A stretch of DNA of 64,000 bases from Leeia speluncae (lineage in GTDB: Bacteria; Pseudomonadota; Gammaproteobacteria; Burkholderiales; Leeiaceae), in NCBI RefSeq assembly GCF_020564625.1, contig NZ_JAJBZT010000004.1, forward strand, positions 248,001 through 312,000, written 5' to 3'. Of this stretch, positions 57,881 through 64,000 are shown piece by piece. Numbering within the stretch: position 1 is the stretch's first letter; each line of letters starts with the position of its first letter. Both the position numbers and the translations under genes were made by a program. Under the pieces are notes generated by a model, which saw only the letters and a list, made by a program, of their open reading frames with translations, was not told the origin of the DNA and did no database searches.

Positions 57881-58280
57881 AACAAAATTCCGTAAGCAAC
57901 AAAAAGGTCGTAATACTGGTGTTGCTACTCGTGGTGCTTCAGTAAGTTTTGGTGAGTTTGGTTTAAAGGCTACTGGTCGTGGTCGTTTAACTGCTCGTCA
58001 AATCGAGGCTGCTCGTCGTGCTATGACCCGTCACATTAAGCGTGGTGGACGTATCTGGATTCGCGTGTTTCCTGATAAGCCGATCAGCTCTAAGCCAGCT
58101 GAAGTTCGTATGGGTAATGGTAAAGGTAGTCCAGAGTACTGGGTAGCTGAAATCCAACCTGGTAAAGTATTGTACGAGATGGATGGTGTAAGTGAAGAGT
58201 TGGCTCGTGAGGCATTCCGTCTTGCTGCAGCTAAACTTCCTTTTGCTACAACTTTCGTAGTTAGAATGGTGGGGCAATAA
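57864..58280 (+). CDS. rplP: Large ribosomal subunit protein L16
   Basis: 138 residues. [21 protein letters not shown] and [24 protein letters not shown] are typical. The start lies inside the rpsC 3' end (17-base overlap), longer than most overlaps in this cluster, so translation is probably coupled. Confidence 0.97.
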   Translation: MLQPTRTKFRKQQKGRNTGVATRGASVSFGEFGLKATGRGRLTARQIEAARRAMTRHIKRGGRIWIRVFPDKPISSKPAEVRMGNGKGSPEYWVAEIQPGKVLYEMDGVSEELAREAFRLAAAKLPFATTFVVRMVGQ

Positions 58281-58468
58281 TGAAAGCTTCAGATTTGACT
58301 TCAAAAAGTGTCTCTGAGTTGCAAGAAGAATTGATCTCTTTATTGAAGGCTCAATTTGGACTGCGTATGCAGCACGCAACTCAGCAGTTGTCGAAAACAA
58401 GTGAGCTTCGTAAAGTGCGTCGTGATATTGCGCGCGTACGCACAGTTCTTAAGCAGAAAGCGGTGTGA
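58280..58468 (+). CDS. rpmC: Large ribosomal subunit protein L29
   Basis: 62 residues; small helical hairpin near the tunnel exit. [33 protein letters not shown] is the family pattern. The start overlaps the rplP stop by one base. Confidence 0.97.
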   Translation: MKASDLTSKSVSELQEELISLLKAQFGLRMQHATQQLSKTSELRKVRRDIARVRTVLKQKAV

Positions 58469-58470
58469 AA

Positions 58471-58728
58471 ATGAGTGATAGCAAAATTATCCGCGCATTA
58501 ACTGGTCGTGTAGTTAGCGATAAGATGGATAAGACTGTTACCGTCTTGGTTGAACGCCGTGTAAAACACCCTCTTTATGGCAAGGTTATTCGTCTTTCTA
58601 AGAAATACCATGCTCATGATGAGAACAATGAATTTGGTATTGGTGATGTGGTGATTATCGAAGAGAGTCGCCCGTTGTCAAAAACCAAAACATGGCGAGT
58701 TAAAGAGCTTGTTGAAAAGGCTCGTTAA
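58471..58728 (+). CDS. rpsQ: Small ribosomal subunit protein S17
   Basis: 85 residues from ATG 58471; a GTG two codons earlier is an alternative. [30 protein letters not shown] and [25 protein letters not shown] are diagnostic. Last gene of the S10-type unit before the rplN promoter region. Confidence 0.96.
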   Translation: MSDSKIIRALTGRVVSDKMDKTVTVLVERRVKHPLYGKVIRLSKKYHAHDENNEFGIGDVVIIEESRPLSKTKTWRVKELVEKAR

Positions 58729-58735
58729 TTTGTAG

Positions 58736-58764
58736 TTGCAAGCGTTATTCGGTTGCAGTACAAT
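58736..58764 (+). promoter_or_regulatory. Candidate promoter of rplN (spc operon)
   Basis: TTGCAA (58736-58741), a 17-base spacer and TACAAT (58759-58764, 5 of 6). Predicted start near 58771. It occupies the place of the spc promoter in enterics and repeats the -35 and spacing of the rplC promoter. Confidence 0.6.
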
Positions 58765-58775
58765 GCTGGTTCTTT

Positions 58776-58796
58776 GTGGCGCGATCTTCGCGCCAC
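58776..58796 (+). other. 5'-terminal hairpin of the rplN transcript
   Basis: Perfect 9-bp G+C-rich stem GTGGCGCGA/TCGCGCCAC with a 3-base loop, about 5 bases after the predicted start and 70 bases before rplN. There is no T-run, so it is a leader structure and not a terminator. Confidence 0.7.
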
Positions 58797-58865
58797 ATCC
58801 CTTTAACGGGTCCAAAACTAGCCGAATGCAATGGTGCAGCCGGAATAAGTTGGAGTATATAAATC

Positions 58866-59234
58866 ATGATCCAAATGCAAAGCAGGCTAGATGTTGCCGA
58901 TAACACTGGTGCACGTTCAGTAATGTGTATCAAGGTTTTGGGCGGCTCTAAGCGTCGTTACGCAACTATTGGCGATATCATCAAGGTTTCTATCAAAGAT
59001 GCGGCTCCTCGTGGTCGTGTTAAGAAAGGTGATGTTTACAATGCAGTTGTGGTTCGTACAGCCAAAGGTGTTCGTCGTCCAGATGGTTCACTAGTACGTT
59101 TTGATGGTAACGCGGCAGTGTTGCTGAATAATAAACTAGAGCCTATTGGTACACGTATTTTCGGCCCAGTTACGCGTGAGTTGCGTACTGAGCGCTTTAT
59201 GAAAATTGTTTCCTTGGCTCCAGAAGTTATTTAA
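58866..59234 (+). CDS. rplN: Large ribosomal subunit protein L14
   Basis: 122 residues. [33 protein letters not shown] is the family start, and [13 protein letters not shown] is present. First gene of the spc-type unit, with a 137-base upstream region holding a promoter and hairpin. Confidence 0.98.
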   Translation: MIQMQSRLDVADNTGARSVMCIKVLGGSKRRYATIGDIIKVSIKDAAPRGRVKKGDVYNAVVVRTAKGVRRPDGSLVRFDGNAAVLLNNKLEPIGTRIFGPVTRELRTERFMKIVSLAPEVI

Positions 59235-59243
59235 GAGGTTACC

Positions 59244-59561
59244 ATGCAAAAGATCCGCAAAAGCGATGATGTGTTAGTCATTGCTGGTAAAGACAAGGGT
59301 AAGCGTGGCGTAGTTAAGTCTATTCTAGACAACGGATACGTTGTTGTAGAAGGCGTAAATGTAGCCAAAAAACATGTCAAGCCTAATCCTGTAAAAGGTG
59401 TGGCAGGTGGCATTGTAGCTGTTGAGAAGCCTATCCATGTTTCAAACGTTGCATTATTCAATCCAGCAACTCAAAAAGCTGACCGTGTTGGTTTTAAGCT
59501 TTTGGAAGATGGAAAGAAAGTGCGTGTTTTCAAATCTAACGGTGAACAGGTTGGGGCGTAA
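59244..59561 (+). CDS. rplX: Large ribosomal subunit protein L24
   Basis: 105 residues; assembly initiator with a KOW motif ([21 protein letters not shown]). Follows rplN by 9 bases and precedes rplE by 2. Confidence 0.98.
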   Translation: MQKIRKSDDVLVIAGKDKGKRGVVKSILDNGYVVVEGVNVAKKHVKPNPVKGVAGGIVAVEKPIHVSNVALFNPATQKADRVGFKLLEDGKKVRVFKSNGEQVGA

Positions 59562-59563
59562 TA

Positions 59564-60103
59564 ATGGCTCGTTTGTATGATGTTTACAAATCGACAATTG
59601 TGCCTGAGCTGGTTAAGCAGTTTGGCTACAAGTCAATCATGGAAGTGCCTCGCATCGAAAAAATCACTCTTAACATGGGTGTTGGTGAGGCAGTTGCTGA
59701 TAAGAAGGTAATTGAATTCGCTGTTGGCGATATGCAGAAACTTTCTGGTCAAAAACCAGTGGTTACATTGTCTAAGAAATCAATTGCTGGTTTCAAGATT
59801 CGTGACAACTATCCAGTAGGTTGTAAAGTTACATTGCGCCGTGAGCGCATGTATGAGTTCTTGGATCGTTTGATTACAATTTCGATTCCTCGTATTCGTG
59901 ACTTCCGTGGTCTGTCAGGAAAATCTTTTGACGGTCGTGGTAACTACAATATGGGTGTTAAGGAACAGATCATGTTCCCAGAGATCGACTACGATAAAAT
60001 CGACGCTCTGCGTGGTATGAACATTACAATCACTACAACTGCGAAAACGGACGAAGAGGCACGTGCTTTATTGGCTGCTTTCCGTTTCCCGTTTAAGAAT
60101 TGA
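59564..60103 (+). CDS. rplE: Large ribosomal subunit protein L5
   Basis: 179 residues; binds 5S rRNA in the central protuberance. [43 protein letters not shown] and the ending [12 protein letters not shown] are typical. Confidence 0.98.
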   Translation: MARLYDVYKSTIVPELVKQFGYKSIMEVPRIEKITLNMGVGEAVADKKVIEFAVGDMQKLSGQKPVVTLSKKSIAGFKIRDNYPVGCKVTLRRERMYEFLDRLITISIPRIRDFRGLSGKSFDGRGNYNMGVKEQIMFPEIDYDKIDALRGMNITITTTAKTDEEARALLAAFRFPFKN

Positions 60104-60110
60104 GGATGTC

Positions 60111-60416
60111 ATGGCAAAGGTTGCTTTGATTAATCGCGAATTAAAGCGTGCTAAATTGGTTGCAAAATTTGCAGCTAAGCGCGCAGCTTTGCTAGAGATT
60201 ATCAACAATAATTCTCTGACAGAAGAAGAGCGTTTTGCAGCTCGTATCAAGCTGCAAGGTTTGCCACGTAATTCAAGTCCAGTACGCCAGCGTAATCGCT
60301 GCCAATTGACTGGTCGTCCACGTGGTGTGTTCCGTAAATTTGGTTTGGCTCGTATTAAACTGCGTGAAGTTGCTTTCCGCGGCGAAATTCCTGGCCTGAC
60401 AAAAGCAAGTTGGTAA
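60111..60416 (+). CDS. rpsN: Small ribosomal subunit protein S14 (zinc-free type)
   Basis: 101 residues from ATG 60111 ([16 protein letters not shown]); an upstream in-frame start lies within rplE and is not used. [26 protein letters not shown] is clear. It is the long form without the four zinc-binding cysteines; a zinc-dependent form would be shorter. Confidence 0.97.
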   Translation: MAKVALINRELKRAKLVAKFAAKRAALLEIINNNSLTEEERFAARIKLQGLPRNSSPVRQRNRCQLTGRPRGVFRKFGLARIKLREVAFRGEIPGLTKASW

Positions 60417-60431
60417 GCGAGGTAACAGTAT

Positions 60432-60830
60432 ATGAGTATGAGTGATCCAATTGCGGATATGCTGACTCGCATTCGTAATGCACAGCAGGCTGGTAAAGAA
60501 GTAGTGGCTATGCCATCTTCTAAATTGAAAGTTGCTATTGCGGCCGTACTAAAAGAAGAAGGTTACATTGATAGTTTCAATGTTTCTGACGATGCAAGCA
60601 ACAAGCACACGCTGAACATCGAATTGCGTTATTACGCAGGCCGCCCAGTTATTGAACGTTTAGAACGTGTTTCTAAGCCAGGTCTACGCGTTTACAAAGG
60701 TTCAAGTGACATTCCTCAGATCATGAATGGTCTAGGTGTGGCTATTGTTTCTACTTCTAGAGGTGTTATGACAGATCGTAAAGCTCGCGCAACTGGCGTG
60801 GGTGGCGAACTGTTGTGCATCGTGGCGTAA
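60432..60830 (+). CDS. rpsH: Small ribosomal subunit protein S8
   Basis: 132 residues. [18 protein letters not shown] begins it and [26 protein letters not shown] ends it. ATG 60432 is 9 bases from GAGG, better than the second Met. In enterics S8 represses the spc operon at the rplE start. Confidence 0.97.
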   Translation: MSMSDPIADMLTRIRNAQQAGKEVVAMPSSKLKVAIAAVLKEEGYIDSFNVSDDASNKHTLNIELRYYAGRPVIERLERVSKPGLRVYKGSSDIPQIMNGLGVAIVSTSRGVMTDRKARATGVGGELLCIVA

Positions 60831-60840
60831 GGAGAGATAA

Positions 60841-61374
60841 ATGTCACGCGTTGCTAAGAATCCAGTTGCAGTGCCAGCAGGTGTTACTGTTGCAATTACT
60901 GCATCTCAAATTGAAGTTAAAGGCCCATTGGGTAATCTAGTACAGCCATTGACTGGTGTGGTAAAAGTTGAGCAAGTAGGCTCTGACTTGGTATTCGCTG
61001 CATCAGAAGAAACTAAACACTCACGTGCTATGTCTGGTACATTGCGTGCTTTAGTGGCTAACATGGTAAAAGGTGTTAGCGCAGGTTTCGAAAAGAAACT
61101 TCAATTGGTTGGTGTGGGTTATCGTGCCGCTGCTGCTGGTGATGTGTTGAACCTTACTTTAGGTTTTTCACACCCTGTAGCTTACAAATTGCCACAAGGC
61201 GTAAAAGCAGAAACTCCTTCTCAGTCTGAAATTATCCTAAAGGGTGCTAACAAGCAGTCTATCGGTCAGGCTGCAGCTGAGATTCGTGCTTACCGTTCTC
61301 CTGAGCCTTATAAAGGTAAGGGCGTACGCTATGCTGATGAAGTTGTGGTTATTAAAGAAACCAAGAAGAAATAA
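60841..61374 (+). CDS. rplF: Large ribosomal subunit protein L6
   Basis: 177 residues. [25 protein letters not shown] and the C-terminal [14 protein letters not shown] are typical of L6. Follows rpsH by 10 bases, with GGAGAG before the ATG. Confidence 0.98.
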   Translation: MSRVAKNPVAVPAGVTVAITASQIEVKGPLGNLVQPLTGVVKVEQVGSDLVFAASEETKHSRAMSGTLRALVANMVKGVSAGFEKKLQLVGVGYRAAAAGDVLNLTLGFSHPVAYKLPQGVKAETPSQSEIILKGANKQSIGQAAAEIRAYRSPEPYKGKGVRYADEVVVIKETKKK

Positions 61375-61387
61375 TTAGGACCTGGTC

Positions 61388-61741
61388 ATGGATAAGAAAC
61401 AATCTCGTCTGCGCCGAGCTCTTAAAACTCGCGCTCGCATTGCAGATCAGAATCAGATCCGCCTGACGGTGTATCGTTCTAATACGCACATTTATGCTCA
61501 AGTAATTTCTGCTGATGGATTGTCAGTAATTGCTTCAGCTTCTTCTTTAGAGAAAGAAGTGCGTGAAACGCTTGCTAATGGTGGAAACATCAAAGCTGCT
61601 GAAGTGATTGGTCAGCGTATTGCTGAAAAGGCTAAAGCAGTTGGTGTAACTAAAGTTGCATTCGATCGCTCTGGCTTTCAGTATCACGGCCGTGTAAAGG
61701 CATTAGCAGAAGCTGCTCGTGCTAATGGTCTTGAATTCTAA
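61388..61741 (+). CDS. rplR: Large ribosomal subunit protein L18
   Basis: 117 residues; 5S rRNA-binding. The basic start [16 protein letters not shown] and the ending [28 protein letters not shown] are diagnostic. Confidence 0.98.
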   Translation: MDKKQSRLRRALKTRARIADQNQIRLTVYRSNTHIYAQVISADGLSVIASASSLEKEVRETLANGGNIKAAEVIGQRIAEKAKAVGVTKVAFDRSGFQYHGRVKALAEAARANGLEF

Positions 61742-61753
61742 TTAGGGGTAATC

Positions 61754-62260
61754 ATGGCCAAGGTAGAATTGGAAGATCGCAACGAAGGTTTGCGTGAAAA
61801 GATGGTCTCTGTTAACCGCGTTACTAAAGTGGTTAAAGGTGGTCGTATCTTAGGTTTTGCTGCACTTACCGTTGTTGGTGATGGTGATGGTGGCATTGGT
61901 ATGGGTAAAGGTAAGTCTAAAGAGGTTCCTGTTGCTGTTCAGAAAGCAATGGAAGAGGCTCGCCGTAAGATGGTTAAAATTACCATGAAAAATGGTACTT
62001 TCCATCACCCTGTTGTTGGTCGTCATGGTGCGACTTCTGTGTTGATTCAACCAGCTGCTGAAGGTACTGGTATCAAGGCAGGTGGTGCGATGCGTGCAGT
62101 GTTTGAAGTAATGGGCGTGCACAATGTATCAGCAAAATGCCATGGCTCTACAAACCCTTACAACGTAGTTCGTGCAACAATCAATGGATTGCTTGCTATG
62201 TCTACACCATCAGAAATTGCTGCTAAACGTGGCAAGTCTGTTGAAGACATTTTGGGGTAA
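61754..62260 (+). CDS. rpsE: Small ribosomal subunit protein S5
   Basis: 168 residues; accuracy and mRNA-helicase region protein. [24 protein letters not shown] and the double-stranded-RNA-like fold with [21 protein letters not shown] are present. The loop targeted in spectinomycin resistance (VTKVVKGGR) looks wild type. Confidence 0.98.
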   Translation: MAKVELEDRNEGLREKMVSVNRVTKVVKGGRILGFAALTVVGDGDGGIGMGKGKSKEVPVAVQKAMEEARRKMVKITMKNGTFHHPVVGRHGATSVLIQPAAEGTGIKAGGAMRAVFEVMGVHNVSAKCHGSTNPYNVVRATINGLLAMSTPSEIAAKRGKSVEDILG

Positions 62261-62266
62261 TAGAAA

Positions 62267-62452
62267 ATGACTGAAAAGAAAACAATCAAAGTTACTTTGG
62301 TTAAAAGCCTTATTGGTCGACTAGAGTCTCATCGCGCATGTGTTCGTGGTTTAGGTTTGCGTCGTGTGGGTAGTTCATCTGAGGTTTTAGATACACCAGA
62401 AAACCGTGGCATGATCAATAAAGTGCATTATCTGCTGAAGTGTGAGGGCTAA
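62267..62452 (+). CDS. rpmD: Large ribosomal subunit protein L30
   Basis: 61 residues. [29 protein letters not shown] and [17 protein letters not shown] match L30. Starts 6 bases after rpsE and ends one base before the rplO ATG. Confidence 0.97.
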   Translation: MTEKKTIKVTLVKSLIGRLESHRACVRGLGLRRVGSSSEVLDTPENRGMINKVHYLLKCEG

Positions 62453-62453
62453 T

Positions 62454-62888
62454 ATGTTTTTAAATACAGTTAAGCCTGCAGAAGGTGCTAAGCACGCTAA
62501 ACGTCGTGTTGGTCGTGGTATCGGTAGTGGTTTAGGTAAAACTGCAGGTCGCGGTCATAAAGGTCAAAAGTCTCGTGCAGGCGGTTTTCATAAAGTTGGT
62601 TTCGAAGGCGGTCAAATGCCTTTGCAACGTCGCTTGCCTAAGCGTGGTTTTAATTCATTGACTCGTGGCGATGTTGTTGAAGTTCGTTTGTCTGAACTTG
62701 CAACCCTTCCAGTTACTGAAATCGATTTGTTAGTTCTGAAACAAGCTGGTCTTGTTTCTGGACGTGCAAAAGGTGCAAAACTGATTCTTTCTGGCGCTGT
62801 TGATAAGGCGTATGCAGTTTCAGGTTTGTTGGTGACTAAGGGTGCGGCTGCTGCAATTACAGCAGCTGGCGGCTCTATCGCTGAGTAA
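62454..62888 (+). CDS. rplO: Large ribosomal subunit protein L15
   Basis: 144 residues from ATG 62454 ([18 protein letters not shown]). The Gly/Arg-rich stretch [24 protein letters not shown] and [17 protein letters not shown] are typical. Directly precedes secY. Confidence 0.98.
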   Translation: MFLNTVKPAEGAKHAKRRVGRGIGSGLGKTAGRGHKGQKSRAGGFHKVGFEGGQMPLQRRLPKRGFNSLTRGDVVEVRLSELATLPVTEIDLLVLKQAGLVSGRAKGAKLILSGAVDKAYAVSGLLVTKGAAAAITAAGGSIAE

Positions 62889-62896
62889 TAAAATAT

Positions 62897-64000
62897 ATGG
62901 CTAATTCCAATACGCTTTCTTCTGTATCTGGAAAGTTTGCCGATCTGAAAGCAAGGCTTCTATTTTTATTAGGTGCTTTAATTGTTTACAGAATCGGTGC
63001 ACACATACCTGTACCTGGCGTGAATCCTGATGAGCTAACAAAGCTTTTTGATTCGCAAAGAGGTGGCTTGCTAGACATGTTTAACATGTTCTCAGGAGGT
63101 GCGCTTTCTAGATTTACAGTGTTTGCGCTGGGAATTACACCTTATATTTCTGCTTCAATTATCTTTCAATTGGCGGCTGAAATACTGCCGCAATTGAAAG
63201 AATTGAAGAAAGACGGTGAGGCAGGTCGTAGAAAAGTTACTCAATATACCCGTTATGCAACTCTGGTTTTAGGCGGCTTCCAAAGTTTTGGTATTGCTGT
63301 CATGCTCTTTAAGCAACCAGGTCTTGTGATGGTGGGTAAATACGAGTTTTACTTAACTACTGTAGTTGCTTTAGTAACCGGAACTATGTTCATGATGTGG
63401 CTTGGTGAGCAGATTACTGAACGTGGATTAGGTAACGGCATTTCTGTTCTCATTACCGCTGGTATTGTATCTGGATTACCTTCAGCAATTGGGCATACTC
63501 TGACTTTAGTTGGTCAGGGATCTATGTCTCCTTTGTTTGTAATTTTCTTGGTTTTGATTGTATTGGCAATTATCGCTTTTGTTGTTTTTGTTGAACGAGG
63601 GCAGCGAAAGTTAATTGTTAATTATCAAAGACGCCAAGTTGGTAATCGAGTGATGCAGGGTCAATCTAGTCATATGCCTTTAAAACTTAATATGGCTGGT
63701 GTTATTCCTCCAATTTTTGCTTCGAGTATTCTTTTATTCCCTGCAACTATTGCTGGTTTCTTTGGCTCAAATGAAAAATTTTATTGGCTAAAAGATCTTT
63801 CTTCAATGCTGGTTCCTGGTCAGCCTCTGCATATGGTTTTATATGCAGTCACGATTATTTTCTTTTGCTATTTTTATACTGCATTGGTTTTTAATCCTAA
63901 GGAAACAGCGGATAACCTGAAGAAGAGTGGTGCGGTTCTTCCTGGCGTTCGTCCTGGTGAACAAACTGGTCGCTATATTGAGTCTGTGATTTTGCGTTTA
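62897..64000 (+). CDS. secY: Preprotein translocase subunit SecY (3' end beyond window)
   Basis: Central channel protein of the Sec translocon. The ATG at 62897 opens a frame to the window edge, 368 codons of an expected 440 or so. Typical blocks are [62 protein letters not shown] and [21 protein letters not shown]. Eight or so membrane helices are visible. It starts 8 bases after rplO with no clear ribosome binding site, so coupling to rplO is likely. Confidence 0.97.
   Translation, partial: MANSNTLSSVSGKFADLKARLLFLLGALIVYRIGAHIPVPGVNPDELTKLFDSQRGGLLDMFNMFSGGALSRFTVFALGITPYISASIIFQLAAEILPQLKELKKDGEAGRRKVTQYTRYATLVLGGFQSFGIAVMLFKQPGLVMVGKYEFYLTTVVALVTGTMFMMWLGEQITERGLGNGISVLITAGIVSGLPSAIGHTLTLVGQGSMSPLFVIFLVLIVLAIIAFVVFVERGQRKLIVNYQRRQVGNRVMQGQSSHMPLKLNMAGVIPPIFASSILLFPATIAGFFGSNEKFYWLKDLSSMLVPGQPLHMVLYAVTIIFFCYFYTALVFNPKETADNLKKSGAVLPGVRPGEQTGRYIESVILRL

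Overview
The window looks like a chromosomal segment of a Gram-negative, flagellated betaproteobacterium, most likely of the order Neisseriales, with moderate to low G+C. The signs are a trimeric general porin, TonB/ExbBD, an FlhF/FlhA/FlhB flagellar block, a separate heptose kinase next to hldD, and the order tRNA-Tyr, -Gly, -Thr, tuf, tRNA-Trp, secE, nusG, rplKAJL, rpoBC. The taxon is inferred from gene content only. No phage, transposon, integrase, CRISPR array or restriction/defence island is visible. The content is core and near-core chromosome, and I found no candidate for a wholly new system. The points of interest are regulatory architecture and a few orphan proteins.

Layout. 1-4434 (minus): flagellar export genes flhB, flhA and the 5' part of flhF. 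4435-5076: a gene-free stretch holding a strong sigma70 promoter and a leader of about 200 nt. 5077-8726: branched-chain amino-acid ABC transporter livHMGF, without a local binding protein. 8941-13918: iron block tonB, exbB, exbD, a Fiu-like catecholate receptor and piuC, preceded by palindromic, Fur-like sequence. 14254-16251: a FabG-like reductase, a TetR regulator and a SnoaL-like protein. 16263-20138: hrpA. 20311-24726: panD, an orphan NitT/TauT-type binding protein, a receiver-GGDEF protein and dinB. 24741-27716: terC, an SDR and a quinone oxidoreductase. 27794-29710 (minus): minCDE. 29902-31870: heptose kinase and hldD. 31927-35195: tas-like reductase, DyP peroxidase and a porin. 35372-36122: two tRNA-Phe on the minus strand, then tRNA-Tyr, -Gly and -Thr on the plus strand.

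36185 to the end is one long run of translation and transcription genes, all on the plus strand: tuf copy 1, tRNA-Trp, secE, nusG, rplKAJL, rpoBC, rpsL, rpsG, fusA, tuf copy 2, rpsJ, rplC, rplD, rplW, rplB, rpsS, rplV, rpsC, rplP, rpmC, rpsQ, rplN, rplX, rplE, rpsN, rpsH, rplF, rplR, rpsE, rpmD, rplO and a secY cut by the window edge. The two tuf copies are identical over the coding region and differ right outside it.

The most useful regulatory observations concern this cluster. Near-consensus promoters can be read upstream of the tRNA-Tyr/tuf unit, rpsL, rplC and rplN. At rpsL, rplC and rplN the promoter is followed at once by a strong hairpin, in two cases with a T-run. The rplC hairpin overlaps the predicted start point, so it could stop incoming transcripts while sparing those that start locally. 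Other strong cis elements are a perfect 18-bp palindrome and a related 14-bp one upstream of the FabG-like gene, an operator-like repeat at the dinB start point, and an inverted repeat between tas and the DyP peroxidase gene.
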